DNA from: Treponema sp.
GTDB lineage: Bacteria; Spirochaetota; Spirochaetia; Treponematales; Breznakiellaceae
Direction: 5' to 3'
NCBI GenBank assembly: GCA_031279925.1
Contig: JAITHQ010000266.1
Location: forward strand, 1-6,193
Length of the DNA stretch: 6,193 nucleotides
Part shown: positions 1 through 5,951 of the stretch, one piece after another
Layout of the letters: every line of letters starts with the position of its first letter
Numbering within the stretch: the stretch's first letter is position 1
Notes under the pieces: model-generated
Databases searched by the model: none
Told to the model about the DNA's origin: nothing
What the model saw: the letters and a program-made list of their open reading frames with translations, nothing else
Position numbers and translations under genes: made by a program

Positions 1-114
1 TGGAATTTTGGCGTTACAAACGCCAAAATTCTACCTTGCAGGCTCCAAAAGAGCCCGGGAATCGGGATTTTTGCGGTCTATTGGCCGCAAAAATCCACAA
101 TTTGAACAGGCTCT
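1..114. repeat. Palindromic block: two long perfect hairpins plus a third stem
   Basis: Bases 3-15 pair perfectly with 19-31 (13 bp, arm GAATTTTGGCGTT, 3-base loop). Bases 65-76 pair perfectly with 85-96 (12 bp, arm GGATTTTTGCGG, 8-base loop). Between them, 41-45 (GGCTC) can pair with 51-55 (GAGCC). Alternatively 50-55 (AGAGCC) can pair with 109-114 (GGCTCT), enclosing the second hairpin. Such density of perfect palindromes is not expected in ordinary coding DNA. It suggests a dispersed palindromic intergenic repeat or a structured RNA segment. There is no clean T-tract, so simple intrinsic terminators are less likely. The block may extend beyond the left edge. Confidence 0.6.
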
Positions 115-274
115 AAGACTGGCAAAACAGTGGGGTAATGAACTGGTTGAATTAACGCGCCGTGAATTGGAAGATATGCCCTCCTACACTGATCCATCGG
201 GCAAATTGCATTGGCTTATTGGCAACGTGGATTTGCGGCAGGGAGCGCATTTTAAAAACATCGATCGATGGTAA
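8..274 (+). CDS. Uncharacterised small ORF, start uncertain, possibly decayed
   Basis: This frame is open from the left edge to a TAA at 272-274. I do not recognise the product. The first 35 or so codons run through the palindromic block and are probably not real coding sequence. The later part (about 113-274, containing LAKQWGNELVELTRREL) has an amphipathic, protein-like composition with no membrane segment. No convincing start with a Shine-Dalgarno is visible: the ATG at 176 has GGAAG only two bases upstream, and the listed start at 8 is a TTG. The end lies in an ATCGATCG duplication (261-268). Removing one ATCG unit would let the frame continue as NIDGKRFGKQ, so the present stop may be the result of a frameshift. 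It overlaps the next small ORF by seven bases. Confidence 0.3.
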   Translation: MALQTPKFYLAGSKRARESGFLRSIGRKNPQFEQALRLAKQWGNELVELTRRELEDMPSYTDPSGKLHWLIGNVDLRQGAHFKNIDRW

Positions 275-375
275 ACGCTTTGGCAAACAAATACATCATT
301 GATCTTAAAAACGGCGGCAGCGAACATTACGATTCCGTTGACGCGCTTATAAAGGCGGGATGGGCGCTGGACTAA
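268..375 (+). CDS. Uncharacterised 35-residue ORF, possibly the 3' part of a frameshifted gene
   Basis: An ATG at 268 opens a 35-codon frame ending in TAA at 373-375. The product is small and soluble-looking (KYIIDLKNGG in the middle, KAGWALD at the end). I do not recognise it. The ATG overlaps the stop of the preceding ORF within ATGGTAA, which could mean translational coupling. No strong Shine-Dalgarno is seen immediately upstream. An alternative is that this and the preceding frame were once a single gene. Two small insertions (an ATCG duplication near 261-268 and one G near 280) would account for the break and would restore a continuous reading through NIDGKRF into ANKYIIDL. The frame is closed upstream by TAA at 253-255. 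Function unknown. Confidence 0.35.
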   Translation: MVNALANKYIIDLKNGGSEHYDSVDALIKAGWALD

Positions 376-435
376 ACAAGGCTGGCTCACACGCCTCGGT
401 TTATCAGCTTTGCTAAAAAATTAAATGTTTCGCCC

Positions 436-466
436 TGGAAAAACACCCTTTTCCAATGGCTTTTTT
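436..466 (+). terminator. Weak terminator-like hairpin
   Basis: TGGAAAA (436-442) pairs with TTTTCCA (449-455) across a 6-base loop. Five bases later there is a run of six T (461-466). The stem is AT-rich and separated from the T-run, so termination strength is doubtful. It is placed correctly to end transcription of the small ORFs upstream. The rest of 376-577 holds only the promoter and leader of the next gene. Confidence 0.3.
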
Positions 467-471
467 CATAC

Positions 472-477
472 TATACT
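472..477 (+). promoter_or_regulatory. Putative -10 box (TATACT) for the TPR gene
   Basis: TATACT lies in an AT-rich stretch (467-490) between the terminator-like hairpin and the leader of the TPR gene. No good -35 hexamer is seen at 16-18 bases; the region 449-456 (TTTTCCAA) is the nearest candidate. Transcription would start near 484 and give a leader of about 94 bases. A second TATACT at 559-564 lacks a -35 and sits next to the ribosome binding site, so it is less likely. Confidence 0.3.
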
Positions 478-519
478 TTAATAAAATATGAATGTAGCCC
501 CCGCTCTAGGGCGGTTCAT

Positions 520-557
520 CCGGGCCTCGTTCAAAAAAATTACGGGCCAAGGCCCGG
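520..557 (+). promoter_or_regulatory. Leader with two mutually exclusive stems
   Basis: The arm GGCCCGG (551-557) can pair perfectly with CCGGGCC at 520-526 (7 bp, 24-base loop). It can also pair locally with CGGGC at 543-547 through the tetraloop CAAG (548-551; 5 bp). The two 5' arms share the direct repeat CGGGCC (521-526 and 543-548). The structure ends eight bases before the GGAG of the TPR gene, so switching could affect translation. No known riboswitch class is recognised; it could also be a degenerate palindromic repeat. Confidence 0.35.
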
Positions 558-564
558 TTATACT

Positions 565-568
565 GGAG
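565..568 (+). promoter_or_regulatory. Ribosome binding site fixing the TPR gene start
   Basis: GGAG lies nine bases upstream of the ATG at 578. The in-frame ATG at 488 has no Shine-Dalgarno and would put 30 non-conserved-looking residues ahead of a normal signal peptide, so 578 is chosen. Confidence 0.6.
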
Positions 569-577
569 TTTACTGCC

Positions 578-1021
578 ATGAAGCTGTTATTCAAAACCCG
601 CGCCATACTGCCTATGCTCATTATTGGGGCGGCGCTTTGCTTTTTCCTCTCCGCCTCAAGCAGGGCGCTCATTCCTGATAGTCTTTCGCCTGAGGAGCTG
701 ATCCAGCGGGCGCAGGAAGCGTCCGACCGGAATCGTTACAAGTTGGCTTTGCAGTACTATCAGGCTCTTCTGGAACGCAACCTTTCAAATATCGATCTGG
801 TCTGTACTGCGGAATATGAAATCGCTTTTATCCACTATAAGCAGAAAAAATATACCGAAGCCAGGTCGGAACTGAACGCCCTGCTTGAACGTTACAATAT
901 TCCCGACGAAGAACTTCTGCCACCGCAGTTCAAGCGCTTGGCAACAATTGTACTGGATCGGATAACAGAAAAAGAAAAACCCAAGTTCCCCTTTACTCTG
1001 TTCCAGAAAAAAGGCGCATAG
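578..1021 (+). CDS. Exported TPR-like protein, 147 aa
   Basis: This is a small exported protein, probably periplasmic. Residues 1-8 are basic (MKLLFKTR) and 9-26 form a hydrophobic core. SSRA at 27-30 gives a plausible signal peptidase I site; there is no lipobox cysteine at the cleavage site, so it is not an obvious lipoprotein. Residues 39-67 and 74-107 form two helix-turn-helix units of TPR type (KLALQYYQALLER and the similar KKYTEARSELNALLERY). They are followed by a helix at 115-130 (LPPQFKRLA) and a basic tail. TPR folds bind protein partners, but the partner here is unknown. The gene stands alone, preceded by a putative promoter and a structured leader, and converges on the VWA gene with only 13 bases between the stops. 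The TPR call is confident; the role is not known. Confidence 0.8.
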   Translation: MKLLFKTRAILPMLIIGAALCFFLSASSRALIPDSLSPEELIQRAQEASDRNRYKLALQYYQALLERNLSNIDLVCTAEYEIAFIHYKQKKYTEARSELNALLERYNIPDEELLPPQFKRLATIVLDRITEKEKPKFPFTLFQKKGA

Positions 1022-1023
1022 CC

Positions 1024-1044
1024 GCCGCACCGGTTCATTGCGGC
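1024..1044. terminator. Small hairpin between convergent genes
   Basis: GCCGCA (1024-1029) pairs with TGCGGC (1039-1044) over a 9-base loop, spanning the gap and the end of the VWA gene. There is no T-tract on either strand, so it is only a weak candidate for a bidirectional terminator. Confidence 0.2.
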
Positions 1045-2147
1045 AATATGATCGCGTGAACCTGGATTCCACGGGCGCCGGCTTCCTGGTTTACCATCTC
1101 TTTGGTGATTTTCCCGCGGGGCCGGGGATGGGGTGGAGCGTCGCCGATGAGTATCATCATCTTTGTTTCCGCTTCCCATGCGAATTTGGTCGCGCCCGCA
1201 TACAGGGCCTCGTAGACCGCTTCGGGTATATCCCTGCCGCCGCCAACGCGAATAGCGTTAAGATCCCGCTGAAACACGTTGAAATCTTCGGTAAAAGGAA
1301 TAACTTTGCTGATGTATTCCTCATGGTAGTCCTTGTACAAGACCATGCCTATGCGGAAGGCGGAAAAACCGGAGATGATTTCCTGCAGCATGGGGATCAA
1401 TTTAAGACGGATTACATCAATGTCATCCCTCATGCTGCCGGTAGTATCCAGGCAGAGTACTATATCCACAGCCTTGCCTTTTTCCTTTTCAAGCGTTTCC
1501 CTGATCCGGTCCACAAGATCGGCAGGCCCGGTTGAATACCGCACGTTTTCCCCGGCAATTTCGGTAAAGGTGTCCACAGTATCCTTCATATAATTTCCTT
1601 CAGGCGGGCCGGACAGAGGCTCCTGGCTTACCCGAAGAATAAAAGGGTTGTCCTTAAAGGGACCCCGGTAATCGCCATAGGCATAATAAAAAGCGCGGAT
1701 ATTTAAATAGGTTCCGTCTACCACGTAGACTTCTCCGTTGCGGCCTCCTTCATATCCGTAATGAATAATATAGGGAATATAGATATGAAAGGCCCAGCCC
1801 AGTTCAGGATGCCATTCAACTGTAGAATCGATAAGAGAATATATTCTGTTTTCCCGTGGCAGGGGAACACCGTCTATAACGCGAACCTCATCGCCGTTCA
1901 CCGCATTCCATTCGGCTGCCCGGTACGCATAATTTTCCTCTCGGAATAGCGGGTCGCGGGTGGATTCGGTAAGCAGTACCGAGCCGATATCCGGTTTCTG
2001 CCGGATAAACAGATGGAATCCGCCGTCTACCCGCTGCTCAATCCGCAGATCGCCGCTGCCAATGCCCAAATCCTGAGCGTGCAGAGGAACAAAAATACAA
2101 ATACCGAACAAAAAGGCTAAAGCCCGGAAAAGACAATTATCCATCAT
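1035..2147 (-). CDS. Secreted von Willebrand factor A (VWA) domain protein, 370 aa
   Basis: An exported protein that probably binds a metal ion and a protein ligand. Residues 7-22 are a hydrophobic signal core and PLHA|QD gives a signal peptidase I site near 24/25; there is no lipobox. Residues 25-205 are a beta- and aromatic-rich region that I do not recognise (repeated Tyr at 124-160). Residues 227-369 are the VWA domain. The MIDAS motif is DTTGSM at 234-239 (D234, T236, S238). A GGGRDIPEA loop lies at 302-310 and GDAPPH at 335-340, a pattern typical of bacterial VWA proteins. The protein stops right after the last strand (VHAIILPQ), without an obvious final helix, so the C-terminus is short for the fold. 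The start follows an A-rich leader with no strong Shine-Dalgarno; the second ATG at 2144 is an alternative. It has its own promoter and is divergent from the HD/kinase operon. Confidence 0.85.
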   Translation of the reverse strand: MMDNCLFRALAFLFGICIFVPLHAQDLGIGSGDLRIEQRVDGGFHLFIRQKPDIGSVLLTESTRDPLFREENYAYRAAEWNAVNGDEVRVIDGVPLPRENRIYSLIDSTVEWHPELGWAFHIYIPYIIHYGYEGGRNGEVYVVDGTYLNIRAFYYAYGDYRGPFKDNPFILRVSQEPLSGPPEGNYMKDTVDTFTEIAGENVRYSTGPADLVDRIRETLEKEKGKAVDIVLCLDTTGSMRDDIDVIRLKLIPMLQEIISGFSAFRIGMVLYKDYHEEYISKVIPFTEDFNVFQRDLNAIRVGGGRDIPEAVYEALYAGATKFAWEAETKMMILIGDAPPHPRPRGKITKEMVNQEAGARGIQVHAIILPQ

Positions 2148-2189
2148 TTTTTATTATCGGGTCTAACCGAACTATGCTGAATCGCTTTT

Positions 2190-2209
2190 TTGTATTATAT
2201 TTGTATTAT
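2190..2209. repeat. TTGTATTAT direct repeat in the divergent spacer
   Basis: TTGTATTAT occurs at 2190-2198 and 2201-2209, an 11-base period close to one helical turn. The copies overlap the -10 box and spacer of the VWA promoter, so they could be an operator, or simply AT-rich promoter sequence. No well-spaced promoter for the HD operon is visible in 2148-2329: TTGAAA at 2232-2237 lacks a -10 at the right distance. GCAAGG (2270-2275) and CCTTGC (2300-2305) could form a long-loop stem in its leader. Confidence 0.35.
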
Positions 2210-2222
2210 GAAACTATTTCAA
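2194..2222 (-). promoter_or_regulatory. Sigma-70 type promoter of the VWA gene
   Basis: Read on the minus strand, TTGAAA (2217-2222) is followed by a 17-base spacer and a perfect TATAAT (2194-2199). The predicted start is near 2187, giving a leader of about 40 bases to the ATG at 2147. It is the best promoter in the window. Confidence 0.7.
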
Positions 2223-2319
2223 CGTAAATTTTTGAAAAGGCCATTATTATCATATTGCGGTTTTACAGGGCAAGGGCCAAAACTGCCAACAATTTGCCGC
2301 CTTGCAGCCCTTTGTGTAT

Positions 2320-2325
2320 AAGGAG
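2320..2325 (+). promoter_or_regulatory. Ribosome binding site of the HD gene
   Basis: AAGGAG lies four bases before the ATG at 2330. This favours that start over the in-frame ATG at 2255, whose extra 25 residues (basic, Cys/Pro-rich) do not resemble a domain or a signal peptide and cover the leader. Confidence 0.7.
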
Positions 2326-2329
2326 CTAT

Positions 2330-3145
2330 ATGAGATCGCCAAAAGAACTTTCGCTGGACAATAAGCTCACGGAAACCGTAGCCGCCTTCCGGCTTTCAGG
2401 AGCGGCTTTGAAAGGAATCAAGCTGCTCCTTTCCGATGAGGAGATACAGGCCGCCCAGGAATACGCCAATACCGTCTCGATTGTGCGGCTGGGTTACAAC
2501 GACCACGGCCCGGTACACATGCGCACCGTCGCCATGAATGCCATGGTCATGCTCGACCTTTTGCGCAGGGCGGGAATTAAAACCAGCCTGGAAAAAGAAG
2601 ATTGCGGCGATTTTGAGGATAGCCTCACAGCGGTGATCCTTGCCGCCATGCTGCACGATTTGGGCATGGGCGTCGGGCGGCAGGATCACGAGCTGCACAG
2701 CGCGTACCTTGCCCTGCCGGTTCTGGAACGGATTCTGGCGCAGGTATACGAAAACAATGTACGCAAGCGGGTAATGATCCGCTCTCTGGCGCTGGAAGGG
2801 ATTTCCGGCCACATGGGAAACCGGACCGTACATTCCCTTGAGGCCGGTATTGTGCAGATAGCGGACGGCTGCGACATGACCAAGGGCCGGGCGCGCATAC
2901 CCATTGCGCTGGGGCAGGCCCCCCGCGCCGGGCATATTCACCAGTACTCCGCCGGTTCTATCGAAGAAGTCCGCATCGGCGCGGGGCAGGAAAAGCCCAT
3001 TCATATTGATGTGATGATGTCCAGCGAGGTAGGGCTTTTTCAGGTTGAGGAAGTGCTGCTGGGAAAAATCGCCGCCAGCACAGCCAAGCCCTTTGTTGAG
3101 CTCTATGCCCAGGTGCGGGAAGAAACCCCCAGGCGGTATTTGTAG
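2330..3145 (+). CDS. HD-domain metal-dependent phosphohydrolase, 271 aa
   Basis: A cytoplasmic HD-superfamily hydrolase, expected to cleave a phosphate ester or nucleotide using bound divalent metals; the substrate is unknown. The metal ligands appear in order: NDHGPVH (H59/H63), MLHDLGM (H109-D110), DHE (H120), SGHM (H161) and ADGCDM (D179, with D182 after it). The C-terminal part contains KGRARIPIALG (185-195) and SIEEVRIG (210-217), followed by a beta-rich tail with VGLFQVEEVLLGKI (234-247). That arrangement resembles stand-alone HD proteins known from archaea and spirochaetes, not the HD-GYP or RelA/SpoT types; no GYP motif is present. All catalytic residues look intact, with no signal peptide or membrane segment. 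It is the first gene of a two-gene operon, nine bases ahead of the kinase, which suggests a shared signalling role. Confidence 0.85.
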   Translation: MRSPKELSLDNKLTETVAAFRLSGAALKGIKLLLSDEEIQAAQEYANTVSIVRLGYNDHGPVHMRTVAMNAMVMLDLLRRAGIKTSLEKEDCGDFEDSLTAVILAAMLHDLGMGVGRQDHELHSAYLALPVLERILAQVYENNVRKRVMIRSLALEGISGHMGNRTVHSLEAGIVQIADGCDMTKGRARIPIALGQAPRAGHIHQYSAGSIEEVRIGAGQEKPIHIDVMMSSEVGLFQVEEVLLGKIAASTAKPFVELYAQVREETPRRYL

Positions 3146-3148
3146 GGG
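3144..3148 (+). promoter_or_regulatory. Ribosome binding site of the kinase, overlapping the HD stop
   Basis: AGGGG overlaps the TAG stop of the HD gene (3143-3145) and lies six bases before the kinase ATG at 3155. The arrangement favours co-transcription and translational coupling. Confidence 0.7.
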
Positions 3149-3154
3149 CTGTTA

Positions 3155-5455
3155 ATGAAAAAAATTAATAATGTTATTTCCCGGTATATTTTTTCTGACG
3201 AGCTGCCCCTTAAAGGCAGAGTCTTCAATCTGGTGTTGAGCTTTGGCATACTCGCCGAATTTATTTCCCTGATTGTCCGCGCCATTGAGGGCGTCTCATC
3301 AATTGCGGTGTATATAGTAGCGGGGATGATACTGGTAACGGGGGCAACGCTGTGGTTCTGTAACAAAATCAGGCGGTATACATTGGGGACATGGCTTGCC
3401 GTGATTATTGTCTGCGATATTTTCTTTCCCCTTTTGTTTTTTTTCGCCGGGGGAGTCTCAGGCGGCATGGCCGGTTACTTTGTACTCTGCATCGTGTTGA
3501 TTTTCTTCCTGCTCAAGCAAAAAGAATGTATCGTCATGCTGCTGGTACATCTTGCCATTATGGCCGCCTGTTATACGATAGGAAGACTCTACCCCGCTAC
3601 CGTAACCGGTTTCAAAAGTGATTTTTCACGGTATCTGGATATTATGCATACGATTATTGTCGCGGGCCTGTTAACCGGCTTCCTGCTCAAATACCAGAAC
3701 CGCATCTACGAAATGGAAAAAGCAAAAGCCGAAGCCGCTTCACGGGCAAAGGCGGATTTTTTGGCGAATGTCTCCCACGAAATCCGCACGCCGCTTAACG
3801 CCATCATCGGCCTTGGCGAACTTGAGCTTGATAAAAACCTGCCCGCAGACACCGTTACCAATCTGGAAAAAATGCACAACTCCGGCATGAGCCTCCTTTC
3901 CATTATTAACGATCTCTTGGATATTTCAAAAATCGAAGCCGGCCATTTTGAGCTGATTCCCGTTGAGTATCAGACCCCCAGTTTTATTAACGATACGGTT
4001 AATCTGAACATGGTTCGTATCGGCAGCAAGCCCATCACCTTTCGTCTTGATATTGACGAGAACCTGCCCTTCAAACTGTATGGGGACGAGATACGGCTGC
4101 GGCAGATACTCAACAACCTGTTAAGCAACGCGTTTAAATACACCAAAGAGGGGACGGTGGTTTTGCGTATCCGCTGCGAGCCTTTTGAAAAAGCGGACGG
4201 GACCGTATCCCCCGTATACTCGGCGCTGGACAAGGCGGAAAAACTCTATATGGTTTGTTCGGTAGAGGACACCGGCATGGGCATACGTCCCGAAGACATC
4301 GGCAAACTGTTTTCGCTGTACAAACAGGTTGATACCGAAAAACACCGCCATATTGAGGGAACGGGCCTTGGCCTTTCAATCTGTAAAAACCTGGTAGAAT
4401 TAATGGGCGGCGCTGTTTCCGTGCAGAGTGAATACGGCGCAGGCAGTATTTTTACCGTACGCATACCCCAGCGCATAATGGATTCCGCCCCGCTTGGCCG
4501 GGAGATGGTAGACAACCTTGCCCGGTTCCGCTTTGCCGCAAAAAAGCGGGAGCGGCGGAAGACCATTCTGAATCCCATGCCCTATGGAGCGGTACTGGTA
4601 GTTGACGATGTGGAAACCAATCTGGATGTGGCAAAAGGCATGATGATGCCCTACGGCCTTACCATAGACTGCGTAGCTTCCGGCAAAGAGGCGATTCAGC
4701 TGGTGCGCGATCAAAAGACCCGCTACGACGCGATTTTTATGGATCACATGATGCCCGGCATGGACGGCATCGAGGCGGTAAAAATTATCCGCGAAGAAAT
4801 AGATGACGAGTATGCCCGCACCGTGCCGGTCATTGCGCTTACCGCCAACGCCCTTATCGGCAACGATAAAATGTTTTTGGAAAACGGTTTCCAGGATTTC
4901 TTGACCAAGCCCATCGACATGACCAAACTTGACGCGATTTTGAACAAGTGGATACGGAACCGTGAGAAAGAACAACAACCAAAATGGGCGGCGCTTATCG
5001 AAAAAATGAAGACAGGTGGGGAAGCCGAAGCCGCAGCGGCCCCTGCCGTTCCACAGGGCGGCACGGATAAATCTGCGGCGCCGCAGGATGGGGCAGCCGG
5101 CAGTATTGCCGCCGTCATTGCGGGCATTGACTATGCCGGCGGGGTCAAGCGCATGGGAAACCGTGAAGCGGCCTATATCCGGGTGCTTACATCCTATTCA
5201 GCCAATATGCCCACCCTGCTTGCCAAAATCCGCGGCTTTACCGGACAAAACCTTGCCGATTACATAATCACCGTCCATGGGATTAAAGGCTCCAGTTACG
5301 GCATTTGCGCCGAAGCGGTAGGCAAACAGGCGGAGGCGCTGGAAATGGCCGGCAAGAGCGGCGACATTGAAACCATACTGGCAATGAACGACGGCTTTAT
5401 TCTGCAAACGGAAAAGCTGGTTGCCGATATACGCCGGTATGTTACCGCGCTGTAA
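3155..5455 (+). CDS. Membrane hybrid histidine kinase with receiver and HPt domains, 766 aa
   Basis: A membrane sensor that autophosphorylates and relays phosphate internally. Residues 23-179 hold about six hydrophobic segments (roughly 23-43, 48-69, 79-99, 105-120, 124-142 and 163-179), with no large extracytoplasmic domain, so the signal is likely sensed within or near the membrane. A short coiled linker (180-200) leads to HisKA with SHEIRTPLN (H208). The HATPase follows: N-box QILNNLLSNAFKYT (317-330), G1 DTGMGI (372-377) and G2 GTGLGLSI (402-409). The receiver spans about 477-600 (D484-D485, phospho-acceptor D530, T563, K585). An Ala/Gly/Pro/Gln-rich linker at 620-652 joins an HPt domain with TVHGIKGSS (H708). 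All relay residues are present. No DNA-binding or enzymatic output domain follows, so a separate response regulator is required. It is the second gene of the operon with the HD hydrolase. No clear terminator is seen after it. Confidence 0.95.
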   Translation: MKKINNVISRYIFSDELPLKGRVFNLVLSFGILAEFISLIVRAIEGVSSIAVYIVAGMILVTGATLWFCNKIRRYTLGTWLAVIIVCDIFFPLLFFFAGGVSGGMAGYFVLCIVLIFFLLKQKECIVMLLVHLAIMAACYTIGRLYPATVTGFKSDFSRYLDIMHTIIVAGLLTGFLLKYQNRIYEMEKAKAEAASRAKADFLANVSHEIRTPLNAIIGLGELELDKNLPADTVTNLEKMHNSGMSLLSIINDLLDISKIEAGHFELIPVEYQTPSFINDTVNLNMVRIGSKPITFRLDIDENLPFKLYGDEIRLRQILNNLLSNAFKYTKEGTVVLRIRCEPFEKADGTVSPVYSALDKAEKLYMVCSVEDTGMGIRPEDIGKLFSLYKQVDTEKHRHIEGTGLGLSICKNLVELMGGAVSVQSEYGAGSIFTVRIPQRIMDSAPLGREMVDNLARFRFAAKKRERRKTILNPMPYGAVLVVDDVETNLDVAKGMMMPYGLTIDCVASGKEAIQLVRDQKTRYDAIFMDHMMPGMDGIEAVKIIREEIDDEYARTVPVIALTANALIGNDKMFLENGFQDFLTKPIDMTKLDAILNKWIRNREKEQQPKWAALIEKMKTGGEAEAAAAPAVPQGGTDKSAAPQDGAAGSIAAVIAGIDYAGGVKRMGNREAAYIRVLTSYSANMPTLLAKIRGFTGQNLADYIITVHGIKGSSYGICAEAVGKQAEALEMAGKSGDIETILAMNDGFILQTEKLVADIRRYVTAL

Positions 5456-5489
5456 GGGTGTATGATTTTTACAGTGGAGCCATTGGGCT

Positions 5490-5505
5490 GGGGGGGGGGG
5501 GGGGG
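5490..5505 (+). repeat. Homopolymeric run of 16 G
   Basis: Sixteen consecutive G, then AGGG, 34 bases after the kinase stop. Such tracts slip in replication and serve as phase-variation elements in several bacteria, including upstream of tpr genes in Treponema pallidum. It sits inside a tiny frame (ATG 5462 to TGA 5513). Loss of one G would fuse that frame to a 32-codon frame at 5511-5609. Neither looks like a known protein, and the length of the run may also be a sequencing or assembly uncertainty. Confidence 0.8.
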
Positions 5506-5506
5506 A

Positions 5507-5556
5507 GGGTATGAAATGTGTTGTTTCCTTATTCTACATGGATTTAGAGCATACCC
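5507..5556. repeat. Short inverted repeat upstream of the IS5 remnant
   Basis: GGGTATG (5507-5513) and CATACCC (5550-5556) are perfect inverted copies 36 bases apart. The right copy begins GAGCATACCCC after TTA, which could be the left end of the IS5-family element about 58 bases before its ATG. This boundary is a guess. Apart from this and the G-run, I see nothing else in 5456-5605. Confidence 0.3.
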
Positions 5557-5605
5557 CTAAAATAAAGCGGCGAACTCTTCCGATAGAGAATGAAAAGGCG
5601 AACCA

Positions 5606-5951
5606 ATGAAACAAAAACACTCACGGGAAATAACAGACCGGTTCCGGGCGGCGGAACCATTTATACCTTAGAGACAGCGGGAGCCGCCACGGGAATACCG
5701 GGCGGAGGAGAATCACGCAAGACCCTTGCGTCTAGCTTCTAGGCACTTCTCCTACCGGTATACACTGGATGCCCCTGTCCGCCGATTCCTACGCGTCAAG
5801 CTCCGTATACCGTCCTTTCTACTGCTGGGGTGAACAAGGGGTGTTTCAGGCCCGCTGGACAGCCGAACTGGCGAAATACGGTGAAGTCAACAGCATAGAC
5901 TGGACCTGGTTAAGCGCCGATGGCGGGAAGACCCGCACGCCTCTGGCGCTA
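5606..5951 (+). pseudogene. IS5-family transposase remnant, frameshifted and truncated
   Basis: The N-terminal third of an IS5-family DDE transposase is recognisable but spread over three frames. 5606-5700 reads MKQKHSREITDRFRAAEPFIP, a TAG (5669-5671), then RQREPPREYR. 5701-5753 shifts to GGGESRKTLASSF with a second TAG at 5740-5742. 5754-5951 shifts again to TGIHWMPLSADSY, ASSSVYRPFYCWGEQG, IDWTWLSADGG and TPLA. The order and motifs follow the family: a GGG-rich segment, RTGI.W, SSVYR.F..W, then the first catalytic Asp in SADG (codon 5919-5921). The match stops abruptly at a CTAG where IS630-like sequence begins, so the remaining catalytic residues are missing. AAAAGG lies upstream of the ATG. 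The gene cannot make an active enzyme. The family call rests on recalled motifs, not on a search. Confidence 0.75.

Noticed and set aside
1..114. CRISPR repeats or a tRNA in the palindromic block
   Set aside because: The hairpins differ in sequence and are not regularly spaced, and no cloverleaf or CCA end can be drawn.
488..577. Longer N-terminus of the TPR protein from ATG 488
   Set aside because: No ribosome binding site, the stretch contains the hairpin arms, and it would bury a normal signal peptide 30 residues inside the protein.
1038..1535. Plus-strand ORF opposite the VWA gene (165 codons)
   Set aside because: Shadow of the VWA domain on the other strand; no recognisable protein features.
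2255..2329. Longer N-terminus of the HD protein from ATG 2255
   Set aside because: AAGGAG directly precedes the ATG at 2330, and the extra residues are low-similarity leader sequence with a possible stem.
2396..3004. Long minus-strand ORF opposite the HD gene (202 codons)
   Set aside because: Fully antisense to a gene with intact HD motifs; its His/Gly-rich translation looks like a codon-bias shadow with no recognisable domain.
4400..4978. Minus-strand ORF opposite the kinase (192 codons)
   Set aside because: Antisense to the HATPase and receiver domains of the kinase; no motif and no ribosome binding site that I can see.
5478..5489. AGCC/GGCT stem after the kinase as a terminator
   Set aside because: Only four base pairs and no T-tract; it leads straight into the G-run.
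5511..5609. 32-codon frame after the G-run as a stand-alone gene
   Set aside because: Lies in the presumed left end of the IS5 element, has no recognisable product, and ends inside the transposase start; kept only as part of the contingency idea.
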